Of a stretch of 64,000 nt of DNA, positions 1-13,544 are shown one piece after another. How positions within the stretch are numbered: position 1 is the first letter of the stretch; each line of letters begins with the position of its first letter. The notes below the pieces were generated by a model, which was not told the DNA's origin, did no database searches, and worked only from the letters and a program-made list of their open reading frames with translations. The DNA is from Pseudocercospora fijiensis CIRAD86 (Eukaryota; Ascomycota; Dothideomycetes; Mycosphaerellales; Mycosphaerellaceae). The position numbers were made by a program, and so were the translations under genes. Where the stretch lies: positions 6,189,450-6,253,449 of the forward strand of contig NW_006921534.1 in assembly GCF_000340215.1 (NCBI RefSeq). Reading direction: 5' to 3'.

Positions 1-864
1 CTATCTATAGCATTCTATCTACAAACAGATAGTTAGACAGAGAGGCAGAATGCTACCCTATAGTAGTACCTACGTAGCTATATTAACGAGAACCCGGAAG
101 ATTAGGTCAATCTCCTATAGCCTATAGAATTCGCATATAATAATAGCGTACACTTATTAATAAAGGTTTTACCCTATATAGCTATAATAGGCTAGAACGC
201 TGCTATACTATAAGACCCCCTATCGCTCGAGGCCGAGCGCAAGGAAAGGGAAGCGCGTTAAGTACCTAAAACACTAGCGGCTATTAAGAGGGTTCAAAAG
301 ATACGGGAAATTCCCGCTAAGTTAGCTAACAAACTAGCAAAGGCCTAGGCCTATTAGAAGGCCTATTATAACAGACACTATACCCTAATAACCTTTAAGC
401 AAGGCGATATAGTTATATTAAGCACTAAGAACCTCCGTATCTGTAAGCACCTATTACCTAATAGCAAAACAAGGCCTAAGCTCGCACTAAGGTATATTAG
501 CCTATTCTGCATTCGAGAAGTTAAGGGCTCCTCCGTATAGGCCTATTAGTTATAGCTTCTACCCTATTACACTATTTATAACACCTTCTACGTATCCCTC
601 CTTAAACTATATTACTAGCGCAAAGGCGATAAAGCGCCTACTAAGTTAGAAGAAGTCTTAGCCGATAGGGAAGAGCTATAGTCTATAGAACGTATTCTGA
701 AGCACCGGACTAGGCAAGGCAAGAAGGAATACCTCCTAAGATAGCAAGGCTATTTACCTAAATAGGACTCGTAGGAAGCTAAAGCCTCTTTTAAAGATAT
801 AACTAAGTTGTTAGATAAATATTAGACTAGTATAAAGAACAAGAAGAAGGCTAAGGGCCTATAA
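1..864 (+). mobile_element. Ty3/gypsy chromovirus copy A, 3' end of pol
   Basis: This is the tail of a degraded gypsy polyprotein that begins left of the window. Position 1 matches about 5641 of copy B downstream, inside the integrase core (the TERQNA-type stretch that carries the catalytic Glu). A chromodomain follows at about 680-845; read through stops it gives a KEYLLR.QGYLPK.DS.EA pattern, where the dots are TAG codons in place of Trp/Gln. The reading frame ends with a TAA at 862-864, directly before the LTR. Frequent TAG stops at Trp and Gln positions are what RIP produces (TGG to TAG, CAG to TAG). Non-functional. Chromodomain integrases define the chromovirus clade. Confidence 0.85.
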
Positions 865-2295
865 TATCGCCTAGGAATAATGCTACCCTAGGGTACTATT
901 GGCTAACTGGTTAGGGGCCGGCAAACTAGGACAATAAGACTATACTACTATAGCGAACGCGTACCGAGTATTAACAAGCGCGCTGTAACGCGTTAACTAT
1001 TCGCTGCTCCCCTAGGAAACTACCTCTTTACTGGCGCACCCTGTAAGACCCCCCTCTTGGCGCCCCCTCTTGTTCTATCGAGATCTTAGGGCCTAGACGG
1101 TCGGCGGGGATAGCGCGCAGATAGTAATAATAATAATAACGACGGCGCGGCCGGCGCGGCTATGTTAGTAACGGTATTACGGAGTATATTACTGTTTAAG
1201 AAAGAAAGGATATAGCTACACCAGTAACGGTATTGCCGAGTTATTATTAGTTAAAGAAGGAAATTAGAAGCAAGGTAAAGTTAGCGCTAAGACGGCTAGC
1301 GCCGCTATTGTTAACATTACTTGCTATTGTTACTACGCCTATAGATATAACCTTACCTATACTGCGAGCCTAAGGTACTAAGGGGTTAATTAAAACTTTG
1401 ATTAAAACTTTAAGCCGCTTAAAAGATTAAGTAGCTTAATAGACTAACTAACTAAGGGCAAAAACTATAGAGCTAAGCTAGCCGGGGTCGATCTTGCGGA
1501 TAATAGGTTACTTCTCGATCTTTCCGACCCTTTAAGCGAAGCGAACCTCTACTACTACACTTATAATAGCCTTTACCTATAGAAACTAGACGAGCTGTAT
1601 TTTTTGAAAGATAAGATAAGATTAACAATTAAAGGCTGCTAAACCTAACTAATTAGGGCTAGTAAAACTACGACAGTAAATAATGGTCCTCGTAATAACA
1701 AAAATAATAACCCTTAGAAGCGGACAACCCTCGGAAGCGGACATTTCTAAGTCTTTTAAGAGTAGACGTAGAGAACTCGGTACGACATTACTTAGAACGG
1801 GGGCAGTGCTACAATACCCCGTATACCTACCTATTACAGTAGGGAAGGTGCGCTCGTATTGTAATTAGTCGATAGTCCTTAATTCTTATAGTTATATATT
1901 ACTTTATTATATACAAGGATAGCGCAGTTAGAGTTAAACATTGTATTATATTAGAGGTAAGGTTTAATATAGTTACATAATTAGGTAGTTAAGTGTTTAA
2001 TTTAGCGCGGCTAAGTAGCTTATTAGACTTGCTAAGTTAGTAGTAATAGAGGTCGAGATTAGAACATAGATAGGCTACGAGGGCGCGGCCTTTAGAAGGG
2101 AAGCGTATATTAGGGCTAAAGAGGCTACACGTAACTAGCATGTAATTAGGCCGAGTAAAGCTAGGGTCTTAGTGCCTTAGGCAGGGCTTAGCGCTTAGCG
2201 TTAGGCTAACTAGCCTGCCTTCCTCCTTCTCTTCCTAGTTCTCTATCGAATACTACTTATACCTACTACTACCCTATCTACCTACTAACATAACC
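865..2295 (+). repeat. Gypsy LTR between copies A and B (full length, ~1.43 kb)
   Basis: The LTR is defined by comparison with the other copies in the window. It begins immediately after the pol stop (TGTTAC in the B and C copies, mutated here) and ends with ACATAACC. It contains (AAT)n-like runs near 1128 and the segment at 2100-2290 that recurs at 6600-6790, 18866-19054 and 20200-20390. The intact copia target site GCGTATATTAGGG is visible near 2107. It serves as the 3' LTR of copy A. Whether it is also the 5' LTR of copy B is uncertain, because copy B sequence resumes inside gag. Exact ends are inferred and may be off by a few bases. Confidence 0.75.
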
Positions 2296-5200
2296 CTTCT
2301 TATAAATAACGACCGTAGAAGAGGCCGTAGCCGACGGCTATATAGAGGAGGCTGTAATAGGGGCCGTAGAAGGGGCTTATATCCCTATAATACTAATCGC
2401 TTAACTAATAATAGTAGCAATAGTAGCTATAGCAATGTTCTAACCGGATTAAAGTACTTTAATTGTAATAGCACTAGCTATCTACTAGGCTAATACGATA
2501 AACCTAAGAACTAGGCCCGAATCGACCGTGCTACCGCTAAGTACCGAAAGCACCTTTTAGCTACTAATACTACCCCTATCGGCCCTTCCTATTAGTCGAA
2601 AAAGAATAAGCGCCGCACTAACTATTAGCCTTATACGGCGTAAGACTATCGACATTGTACTAGCTATTATACGTACCTGTCTCGTATCGGACTCGTATAG
2701 CACTAATTATAAGACTAAGGTTATACTAGATCTAGGAAATTCAGTTAGTGCCCTTATTAGCTATCGCCTAGCTAAACAATTAGACCTTCGACAATTGCCT
2801 AGGACTAACCTACTAACCCTTACTTAGTTTAATAATGCTCGGCACTTAACCTATAGAGCCTACTATATTTATATAGTCCTAAGAGACGACCTCGGCAATA
2901 AGCGCCTACTAGACTTTACTGCCTACGTAGTAGATATAGATAACCTATACAAGGGAGCTACTATTGTTATTAGCAACCCTATTCCTAAGCACTACGCCGT
3001 AGCGATAGACCTAGGCAGCTAATAATAGCGATTTAGAATCGCTAGGAAAGAGGATATTAAATATATCGACGTTAGCGAGTGCCCTAACGATATTAGGGTC
3101 CTATTTATTAGCAACCTAACACCTGCCTTAGCTAATCCGATAGCTAACCTTCTCGGCGGTAATAACGATAAACCTATGCCCCCTAATAGTATAGACCCCG
3201 ATTAACTCGCTCGTATCCTATAGCCTATTCGCGAGACCTATATTAATATATTTAAATACTACCTAGTATCGACATTGCCTATATTTAAAGAGACTAATTA
3301 TAAGATTAATGTTATAGAGGGCAAGGAGGTCCCCTTTAGGCCCCTCTATAATCTTAGTAAGCGAGAGCTTACTATATTGCATAAGTACCTAGATAAGAAC
3401 CTAGCTAATAGTCGAATTTAGTATAGCAACAGCCCTACTAGTATATCTATCCTGTTCGTGCTAAAGAAGGATAGTAGCCTACGTTTATATATTAATTATA
3501 GAGGGCTTAATGCTATTACTATTAAAGACCGCTATCTACTTCCGCTTATTAATAAGACCCTCGATCGCCTTTCTAGCGCCTACTTCTATACTATATTAGA
3601 CATTAAGGACGCCTATTACCGCATTCGCATTCGTAAGGGTAATAAATAGAAGACGGCCTTCTATACTCGCTATAGCTATTTCGAGTACTTAGTTATACTA
3701 TTTAGGCTAGCTAACGCCCCTATAACATTCTAGTCCTATATTAATCGGGCCCTTTTAGGCCTATTAGACTACCTCTGTATAGTCTACCTAGACGATATCC
3801 TAGTCTATATACACTTACCTAACATTGCGGAATATTAGGCCGCTGTACGTAAGGTGCTCGACCGCCTACGGGCCTATAGCTTATATTACAAGCCTTCTAA
3901 ATACACCTTTGCTACTAAAGAAGTGCCCTTCCTTAGCTTCCTCGTATTAACTAAGGGTATTAAGGCTAATCCTAATCGGATTAAGACTATTACTAAGTAG
4001 CTAACCCCTACTAGTATTAAAGAGCTTCAATTATTCCTCGGCTTTGCTAATTTCTATCGTCGCTTTATTAAGGGCTATTTACAGTATGTAATGCCCCTAA
4101 CTAAGCTTACTAAAACTAAGGCCAATCTATCTAGAGAGTTCAAATAGACTAATAAGGCATAAGCCGCTTTTAACGGTTTAAAGCAACGCTTTACTAAAGT
4201 CCCCTTGTTATACTATTTCGTACTAGATAGGCAGATCCGTATTAAGACTAACGCTTTATAGTTCGCTATATTAGCTATTATGTTATAATAGGCTAATAAT
4301 AATTACTAGCACCCGATTGCCTTCTTCTTAAGGAAGATAATTAATGCCGAGCGTCGCTACGAGACCTACGAACAAGAATTACTAGCTATTGTCGAGGCCT
4401 TTAAGTATTAGAGGCACTACCTCGATAGGGCCTAATATATAATACAGGTCTATATAGACTATAACAACCTCCGTAGCATTACTAAGGTTACTAGGGTTAT
4501 AGGTCGATAGGCTAGATAGGCCGTCTACCTCGCTAGGTTTGATTTTAATATATTATATTAGCTAGGCGTAAGTAACCCTACTAATAGCCTATCGAGGCGA
4601 CTTAATTACGATAGCGAGACTTAGTAATCCATTAATTTATTGTTTCTAACCCTATAGTATAAGATTGCTATAGCCCGTATTATTAATAAGTAAGCGTAGG
4701 ATAAGCGGCTTACCGGACTCTGCGACGGCTCGAAGTATATTAATGCTCTTACTATATTAATAGTGCGTATTAAGGCAAGGGCTAAGGATATAGATAGGAG
4801 AAGTTATAATAACTCCCTAGTCGATATCGCTATATATAGTAACAGCGATTAAAGCACTGCTATAGTAGTTCCGGCTACTAGTGCTATTAGATATATATAA
4901 TGCGTACCTCGTTTAATAGCGAGGGTACTATTAAATAACCTTGCAAATAGGGATAGTTAATCGTTTATAGATAAGCTGTTACGGGCTTAGTAGAGGGACG
5001 CCTTTGCTACTAAACGTATCGATAAGCTTATAAGTAGGCGAACGACTCAATCTAGTAAGAGTAACTAGTCGATCGATAATAAGGGTTACTTAAAGTTTAA
5101 GGGTAGATACTATGTCCCTGCTAAACAATCGATTAGACAAGAGCTTTTAAAGCGACACTATAATAGTAAGCTTGCTAGTTACTATAGTATAGAGAGGTCG

Positions 5201-6502
5201 TACGAGTTACTATCGCGTATATACTACTAGCTAAATAGTAAGCGGCATATAAAGGAATATATATAGACCTATATAGTATACTAGCGTATTAAAGTACTAA
5301 AGCACCTAGTATTTAGCGAGTTGTCTTTACTTCCTATTTTAAAGAAACTATTTGTATAGCTTATAATAGACTTTATTATAGGCCTTCCTCCTACTAAGCG
5401 TAGGGGCAGCAAGGACGTATACGATACTATCCTTGTTATAGTAGACCGGTCTACTAAAGGCGCTCGTTATATCCCTACTCGGAAGGATTAGACTACTATT
5501 AATATAGCTAAAGCGCTATAGAACAATATCTTCTATAGCTATTAGGGAACCCCTAAAGGGATAGTCTCCGATAGAGGCTCGATATTTACATCCTATTATT
5601 AGAGTAAGATATGCCTATAGCTAAGACTTAAGCATCGGCTATCTATAGCCTTCTATCTATAGACAGATAGCTAGACCGAGAGGCAGAATGCTACCCTATA
5701 GCAATACCTACGCAGTTACATTAACGAGAACCCTAACGACTAGGTTAACCTCCTATAACTAGCTAAATTCGTATATAATAATAGTATTTATTCATTAACT
5801 AAGGTATTACTATATATAGCTATAATAGGCTAGAACGCTGCTATACTATAAGACCCCCTATCGCTCGAGGCCGAGCGTAAGGAAAGGGAAGCGCGTTAAG
5901 CCCCTAAAACACTAGCGGCTATTAAGAGGGTTTAAAGGATGCGAGAAATTCACGCTAAAATAGCTAATAAACTAGCAAAAGCCTAGGTATATTAGAAGGC
6001 CTATTATAATAAATACTATATACCGATAACCTTTAAGCAAGGCGATATAGTTATGCTTAGTATAAAGAACCTCCGCATCCGCAAACACCTATTACCTAAT
6101 AGCAAAACACGCCCTAAACTAGTACTACGGTTTATTAGCCTATTTCGAATCCGAGAACCGAAGGGCAATAGCTAGGCCTATTAGTTATAGCTCCTACTAT
6201 ACTATACTATCTATAATACCTTCTATATCTCCCTCTTTAAACTATACTACTACCGCGGAGGCCCTAAAGAAGCCCCTACTAAACATAAAGAGATACTAGC
6301 CGACGGCGAAGAGCTGTAGTCTATAGAACGTATTCTAAAGCATCGGACTAGACAAGGCAAAAAGGAGTACCTCCTAAGATAGTAAGGCTATTTACCTAAA
6401 TAGGACTCGTAGGAGGCTAAAGACTCCTTTAAGGATATAGCTAAGCTATTAGACGAGTATTAGACTAGTGTAAAGAATAAGAAGAAGGCTAAGGGCCTAT
6501 AA
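2296..6502 (+). pseudogene. Chromovirus copy B gag(3' part)-pol, RIP-degraded
   Basis: Stop-riddled pol with recognisable blocks in the order protease, RT, RNase H, integrase, chromodomain. A degraded CCHC knuckle lies at about 2451-2500 and protease-like sequence near 2725. RT starts about 3400; an open fragment at 3458-3649 reads as the RT palm N-part ([22 protein letters not shown]). The catalytic YLDD is intact at 3785-3796. RNase H (RYETYEQELLAIVEAF) is near 4350-4400. The integrase zinc-binding region is at 5155-5290, with its second Cys pair changed to Tyr, and catalytic Asp-containing blocks are near 5369 and 5563. The chromodomain is at 6315-6475. About 1.3 kb of 5' gag present in copy C is absent: the sequence starts abruptly next to the LTR, through deletion or because copy A inserted into this gag. 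Confidence 0.85.
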
Positions 6503-6790
6503 TGTTACTAGAAAGGCCTAGGATTAATACTACCCCCGGGGTGCTATTAGCTAACTAATTAAAGGCAAGCAATTGTTAGCAATAAAGGACAATAAGACTA
6601 TATATTAGGGCTAAAGAGGCTATACGTAATTGGTATGTAATTAGGCCGAGTGAAGCTAGGGTCTTAGTACCTTAGGCAGGGCTTAGCGCTTAGCGTTAGG
6701 CTAACTAGCCTGCCTTCCTCCTTCTCCTCCTAGTTCTCTATCGAATACTACTTGTACCTACTACTACCCTATCTACCTACTAACATAACC
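6503..6790 (+). repeat. Internally deleted gypsy LTR shared by copies B and C
   Basis: Starts TGTTAC right after the copy B pol stop and ends ACATAACC, as the full LTR does, but is only 288 bp. The sequence runs as in other LTRs up to AATAAGACTATA and then jumps to TATTAGGGCTAAAGAGG, which lies about 1.15 kb further on in the full-length LTRs. The junction falls on a short shared TATA, consistent with a microhomology deletion. This single LTR acts as the 3' end of copy B and the 5' end of copy C, an arrangement usually produced by LTR-LTR recombination. Confidence 0.75.
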
Positions 6791-9700
6791 TATATTATAT
6801 AGTATTCGATCTACCCTTTAAGGGTAGCAGCTAGATAGTCCTTATTTCAAGCTTTTAGCGGTATAGCTACGAAAACCGATTTAACTATATTACGCCCGAA
6901 GAACGGGACCTATACGTACTATTCTACTAAAACAACCGTACTAATTATTAAGTAAGGCCTTCTATACGGCCTATTACACTAAGTTAAGCACATTAGACCG
7001 ATACCTACTAATTCCGCTATATCCGTACTATAAGGGGTTATAATATATTATTAGTCCTACCTCTTATTATAATAGCCGGCTTATTACGAAGCAATAACAA
7101 CCGCGGCGCCGCTAGCAGCGCTAGCAATAACAATACTAGTAGCATAGTACCTACTAAAGTGCCTACTAAAGTACCTACCAAAGAGCCTACTACTAGGCCT
7201 ACCGAAGAACCTATAGTTCTAGGTAACGACCTAGAGTTGCCTGTTAACGACATACTTAATAACATTGTTAATCGACGATATAGCTAACTAGCCTTTAGCC
7301 CCTAGCTAGTAGCGAGACTTTAAGAAGCTACCTAAAACAGGCTCGCTACTCTACGCTAAGAACAATAGCTAAAGGATAACCTCCTCGAGCTTCGCCGCCT
7401 TTAGGAAGCCCCGATAACTACTACTAAACTAATAGTAGGACCTTCCTCGCTATTAGCCTAGAAGAAGGACGCTAAGCTTAAGGACTGCACTATGTTTAAC
7501 GGCTCTAGCCGCAAGTAGTATAATAACTATATACGCGATTATAAGCTTAACTAACGAAATGTACTAAGGGCTCTTCTAGACGACTATTTATTAGTTGTCT
7601 ACGCTATATAGTACATTAATAGCGACCTAAAACGCACCTAGGATAACTATTTTAACTCCCTCGATAACTAGACCGCTATTTAGTAGCAAACCTATAAAAC
7701 CATTATGCTAGACACCCTTAGAAACCCTATACTAAGGCAACAACATGCTTAGGACTAGTACCTTCGAGCTAAGCAAAAGACTAATTAATCGGCCCGCTTA
7801 TTCGAGGCCTATTTAAAAACCCTTAAAGACGACCTTCCGCCTAAGACTAATTCTATATAGATCTCCGAGATACGTCTAAAACTTAGATAGGAGCTTATCC
7901 TTAAATTGGACCGTCGCCGTGTATTCGAACAAGCTAATCTAATACGCATTTAATTTATAGTCGAAGTAGAAACAGCCGAACGGGCTATTTAGCTCTAATA
8001 ACGACTAGAATCGAGGATCCGACTAGCTAGTACTAACCGTAGTAACCGTAGCTGCGGAGGAAACTAAGGTTCCTACTAAAACAATAGTGCTAATAATAGG
8101 AATAGTAACAATAACTATAGAAGAGGTCGTAGCCGACGGCCGTATAGAGGAGGCCGTAATAGGGATCGTAGAAGGGGCTCGTATCCCTATAACACTAATC
8201 GCTTAACTAACAATAGTAGCAATAGCTATAACAACCCCCTAACCGGATTGAAGTGCTTTAACTATAATAGTACTAGCTATCTACTAGGCTAATGTAACAA
8301 ACCTAAGGACTAGGCCCGAATTGACCGTACTTCCGCTAAGTATAGGAAACACCTTTTAGCCGCTAATACTACCTCTATTAGCTCTTTCAATTAGTCGAAA
8401 AAAGAATAAGCGCCGCACTAACTGTTAGCCTTATACGGCGTAAAACCATCGATATTATGCTAGCTATTATACGTACCTGTCTTATATAGGACATATATAG
8501 AGACAACTATAAGACTAAGGTTATGCTAGATCTAGGAAATTCGGTCGGCGCCCTCGTTAATTACTGCCTAGCTAAGCAATTAGACCTCCGACAATTGCCT
8601 AGAACTAATATGCTAACCCTTGCTTAGTTTAATAACGCTCGGCACTTAACCTATAGGGCCTACTATGTTCCTATAGTTCTAAAAGACGACCTCGGCAATA
8701 AACGCTTACTAGATTTCACTACCTACGTAGTAGATATAGACAACCTTCTATCCGATATTGTTATTAGCAACCCTATTCTTAAGCACTATGCTATAGTTAT
8801 AGACTTAGGCAGTTAATAGTAGCGATTTAGAATCGCTAGGAGAGAGGATATTAAATATATTAATATTAGCGAGTATCCTAACGATATCTAGGTCCTATTT
8901 ATCGGCAACCTAACGCCTGCCTTAGCTAATCCGACGGCTAACCTTCTCGGTAGAGATAACGATAAACCTATACCCCCTAATAGTATAGATCCTAATTAGC
9001 TTACTCGTATACTACTACCTATTCGAGAGACCTATATTAATATATTTAAACACTACCTAGCATCGATATTGCCTATATTTAAAGAGACTAATTATAAGAT
9101 TAACATTATAGAGAGCAAAGAGGTCCCCTTTAGGCCCCTCTACAACCTTAGTAAACGAGAACTTACTATATTACGTAAGTACCTAGATAAGAACCTAGCT
9201 AATAGTCGAATTTAGTATAGCAATAGCCCTACTAGTATACCTATCCTATTCGTACCGAAGAAGGATAGTAGCCTACGCCTATATGTCGACTATCGTAGGC
9301 TTAACGCTATTACTATTAAAGACCGCTATCTACTTCCGCTTATTAATAAGACCCTCGATCGCCTTTCTAGCGCCTACTTCTATACTATATTAGATATTAA
9401 GGATGCGTACTATTGTATCCGCATTCGTAAGGGCGACGAATAGAAGACAGCCTTCCGCACTCGCTATAGCTATTTCGAGTACTTAGTTATACTATTCGGC
9501 CTAGCTAATGCCCCTATAATATTCTAGTCCTATATTAATTAGGCCCTTTTAGGCCTATTAGACTACCTCTATGTAGTTTACCTAGATAATATCCTAGTTT
9601 ATATATACTTACCTAACATTACGGAGTACTAGTCTATAGTCCGTAAGGTGCTCGATCGCCTAAGAATATATAGCTTGTATTACAAGCCTTCTAAATGTAC

Positions 9701-12305
9701 CTTTACTACTAAGGAGATATCGTTCCTCGGCTTCCTCGTATTAACCGAGGGTATTAAGGCTAATCCTAATCGGATTACGACTATTACTAAGTAGCTAACG
9801 CCTACTAGTATTAAGGAGCTTCAATTATTCCTAGGTTTTACTAACTTTTACCGCCGCTTTATTAAGGGCTATTCGAGGCATATAATGCTACTAACTAAGC
9901 TTACTAAAACTAAGGCTAACCTAACTAGGGAGTTTAAATAGACTAATAGAGCATAAGCCGCTTTTAACGGTTTGAAGAAGCGATTTACTAAAGTCCCCTT
10001 ATTATACTACTTTGTACTAAGCAAACCAATTCGCATTAAGACTAACGCTTTACAGTTTGCTGCATTAGCTATTATATTACAACAATCGGACAAGGACTAT
10101 TATTAGTACCCGATTGCCTTCTTCTCGAGAAAGATAATTAACGCTAAGCGTCGCTACGAGACCTACGAGCAAGAGTTGCTAGCTATTATCGAGGCCTTTA
10201 AGCATTAGAGGCACTACCTCGATAGGGCCTAATATATAATATAGGTCTATATAGACTATAACAACCTACGTAGCATTAATAAGGTTATAAGGGTTATAGG
10301 TCGATAGGCTAGATAGGCCGTCTACCTCGCCGGGTTCGATTTTAATATATTATACCGGCTAGGCGTAAGTAACCCTACCGATAGCCTATCGAGGCGGCCT
10401 AATTACGACAGCGAGACTTATTATATTAATTTATTGTTTCTAACCCTATAGTATAAGATTGCTATAGCCCGTATTATTAATAAGCAAGCGTAGGATAAGC
10501 GGACTTCCGGACCCCGCGGCGGCAACAAATACTATAGCGGAGTTGTCGTTCTTCTAGTATACGTTAAAAGAAAGGACGTAGATCGCTCGAGCTATAATAA
10601 CTCGATTAAAGACATTGCTATCTATAGTAATAGCCTATATAGCGATAGCACTATAGAAGAGGTTGTAGTAGTTCCGGCTGCTAGTGCTATTAGATATATA
10701 TAATACGTACCTCGTTTAATAGCGAGGGTGCTATTAAATAACCTTATAAATAGGGATAGTTAATCGTTTATAGATAAGCTGTTACGGGCTTAGTAGAGGG
10801 ACGCCTTTGCTATTAAACGTATTAATAGGCTTATAAGTAGGCGAACGACTCGATCTAGTAAGAGTAACAGTTAGTCGATTAACGACAAAGGTTACTTAAG
10901 GTTTAAGGGCAGATACTATGTCTCCGCTAAACAATCGATTAGACAAGAGCTTTTAAAGAGGCACTATAATAGTAAGCTCGCTAGTTACTATAGTATAGAG
11001 AGGTCGTACGAGCTCTTATCGCGTATATACTACTAGCTAAATAGTAAACGGTATATAAAAGAATACGTATAGACCTATATAGTATACTAGCGTATTAAAG
11101 CACTAAAACACCTGCTATTTAGCGAGTTGTCGTTACTTCCTGTTCCTAGGAAGCTATTCGCAGAGCTTATAATAGACTTTATTATAGGCCTTCCTCCTAC
11201 TAAGCGTAGGGGTAGCAAGGATATATATAATGCTATCCTTATTATAGTTGATCGATTTACTAAAGGCGCTCGATATATCCCGGCGCGGAAAGACTAGACT
11301 ACTATTAATATAGTAGAAGCGCTATAGAGCAATATCTTCTATACCTATTAGGGAACCCCTAAGAGGATAGTATCTAATCGTAGATCGACACTAACATTAC
11401 ATTATTAGAGCGAGATATGCCTATAGCTAAGACTAAAGCATCGGCTATTAACAGCCTTCTATCTATAGACTAACGGTTAAATAGAGAGGTAGAATGCTAC
11501 CCTATAGTAGTACCTACGCAGCTATATTAATAAAAACCCCGAGGATTGGGTTAACCTCCTATAGCCTATAGAATTCGTGTACAATAATAGTATATACTCA
11601 TCTACTAAGGTTTTACTATATATAGCTATAATAGGCTAAAACGCCGCGTTACTATAAGATCTATTTACCTCGCTCGAGGCCGAGCGTAAGGAAAGGGAAG
11701 CGCGTTAAGTACTAGAGACACTATCGGCAATAGAACGTATCTAGAAGATACGAGAAATCTATACTAAGATAGCTAAGAAGCTAATAAGGGCTTAAGAGTA
11801 CTAAAAGACCTACTACGATAAGCGCTATATACTAATAACCTTTAAACAAGGCGACATAGTTATACTTAGTACGAAGAACCTCCGCATCCGTAAATACCTA
11901 TTACCTAATAGCAAAACAAGGCCTAAGCTCGTACTAAGATATATTAGCCTATTCCGTATCCGAGAACCGAAGGGCATATAGGCCTACTAGTTATAGCTTC
12001 TACCCTATTACACTATCTATAATACCTTCTATATATCCCTCCTTAAACCGTACTATTAGCGCGAAGGCGATAAAGCGCCTACTAAGTTAGAAGAAGTCTT
12101 AGCCGATAGTAAAGAGCTATAGTCTATAGAGCGTATACTAAAGCACCGGACTAGGCAAGGCAAGAAGGAGTACCTCCTAAGATAGTAAGGCTATTTACCT
12201 AAATAGGACTCGTAGGAGGCTAAAGACTCTTTTAAGGATATAACTAAGTTGTTAGATAAGTATTAGACTAGTATAAAGAACAAGAAGAAGGCTAAGAGGC
12301 TATAA
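6791..12305 (+). pseudogene. Chromovirus copy C internal region, gag-pol, RIP-degraded
   Basis: The longest gypsy copy: untranslated leader, gag, then pol to a TAA at 12303-12305. Gag spans roughly 7250-8400 and includes a CCHC knuckle at about 8271-8320 (CFNYNSTSYLLG.CN, with Cys and His changed to Tyr). Protease-like LDLGNS lies near 8526. RT is at about 9080-9620, with its catalytic motif changed to YLDN at 9579-9590. RNase H (RRYETYEQELLAI) is near 10150, the integrase zinc region near 10940-11110, the core near 11170-11500 and the chromodomain at 12134-12290. Nearly every stop is TAG or TAA at a former Trp or Gln codon. It cannot make a full polyprotein. A 75-codon antisense open frame at 7038-7265 is a by-product of TG/CA loss and is not annotated. 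Confidence 0.85.
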
Positions 12306-13544
12306 TGTTACTATTAGGGCCTAGGACTAATACTACCCCCGGGGTACTATTAGCTAACTAATTAGAGGTAAGCAATTGTTAGCGATAAGGATAATAAGAC
12401 TATACTACTATAGCGAACGCGCACTAAGTATTAACAAACGCGCTATAACTATTAACTAATCGCCTACTCTTTTAAGGAATCTACCTCTTTACTAGCGCAA
12501 CCTATAAGACCCTTCTTTTAACGCTAAATCGAGGCCTTAGGCCCTCTATAGTCGGTAGGGACAACGCGCGCGCGCGTAAATAGTAATAATAATAATAATA
12601 ACGGCGCCGCGCCTATATTAAAGGGCGGTACGGCCGGCGCGGCTATATTAGTAACGGTATTACGGAGTGTGTCGCTAGTTAAAGCGTTACTAGTCGAAGG
12701 AAATTAAAAGTAAGGTAAAGTTAGCACTAAGACGACTAGCGCCGCTATTATTAATATTACCTACTCGCTACTATAGCTAACCTTACTTATTATCGCTACT
12801 ATACCTATAAAAACAACCTTATCTATACTACGCTAACTAAGTTAAAAGATTAAGCGACTAATAGACTAACTAATAGACTAACTAAGGGCAAAAACTATAG
12901 AGCTAAGCTAGCCGGGGTCGATCTTATAGACAATAGGTTACTCCTCGATCTTTCTAACCCTTTAAGCGAGGCGAACCTTAACTATTGCACTTATAATAGC
13001 CTTTACCTATAGAAACTAGACGAACTGTATTTTTTAAAAAGATAAGATAAGATTGACAATTAAAGGCTACTAAACCTAGCTAATTAGGGCTAGCGAAACT
13101 ACGAACAATAATAGTCCTTATAATAATAAGAATAAACCCTCGGAAGCGGACAACCCTCGGAAGCGGACATTACTAGGTCTTTTAAGAGTAGACGTAAAGA
13201 ACTCGATACGATATTACTTAGAACAGAGGTAGTGCTACAATACCTCGTACGCCTACCTATTATAGTAGGGAAGACGCGCTCGTATTATAATTAGTCGATA
13301 GTCCTTAATTCTTATAGATATATATTACTTTATAGTTTATTATATATAGGGATAGCGTAGTTAGAGTTATATATTATATTGTATTAGAGGTAAGGTTTAA
13401 TATAGTTATATAATTAGGTAGTTAAGTGTTTAATTTAGCGCGGCTAAGCGGCTTATTAGACTTACTAAGTTAGTAGTAATAGAGGTCGAGATTAGAATAT
13501 AGATAGGCTATAAGGGCGCGGCCTTTAGAAGGGAAGCGTATATT
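12306..13544 (+). repeat. Copy C 3' LTR, left part (interrupted by copia)
   Basis: Begins TGTTAC directly after the pol stop and follows the 865-2295 LTR throughout, with RIP-type differences. It is cut at 13544, where a copia element inserted after ATATT. Together with 18871-19054 it adds up to about 1.42 kb, matching the full-length LTR and confirming the nesting. Confidence 0.8.

Noticed and set aside
7038..7265. Minus-strand open frame with Leu/Val-rich translation
   Set aside because: Antisense to copy C gag; repetitive DNA, not a membrane protein.
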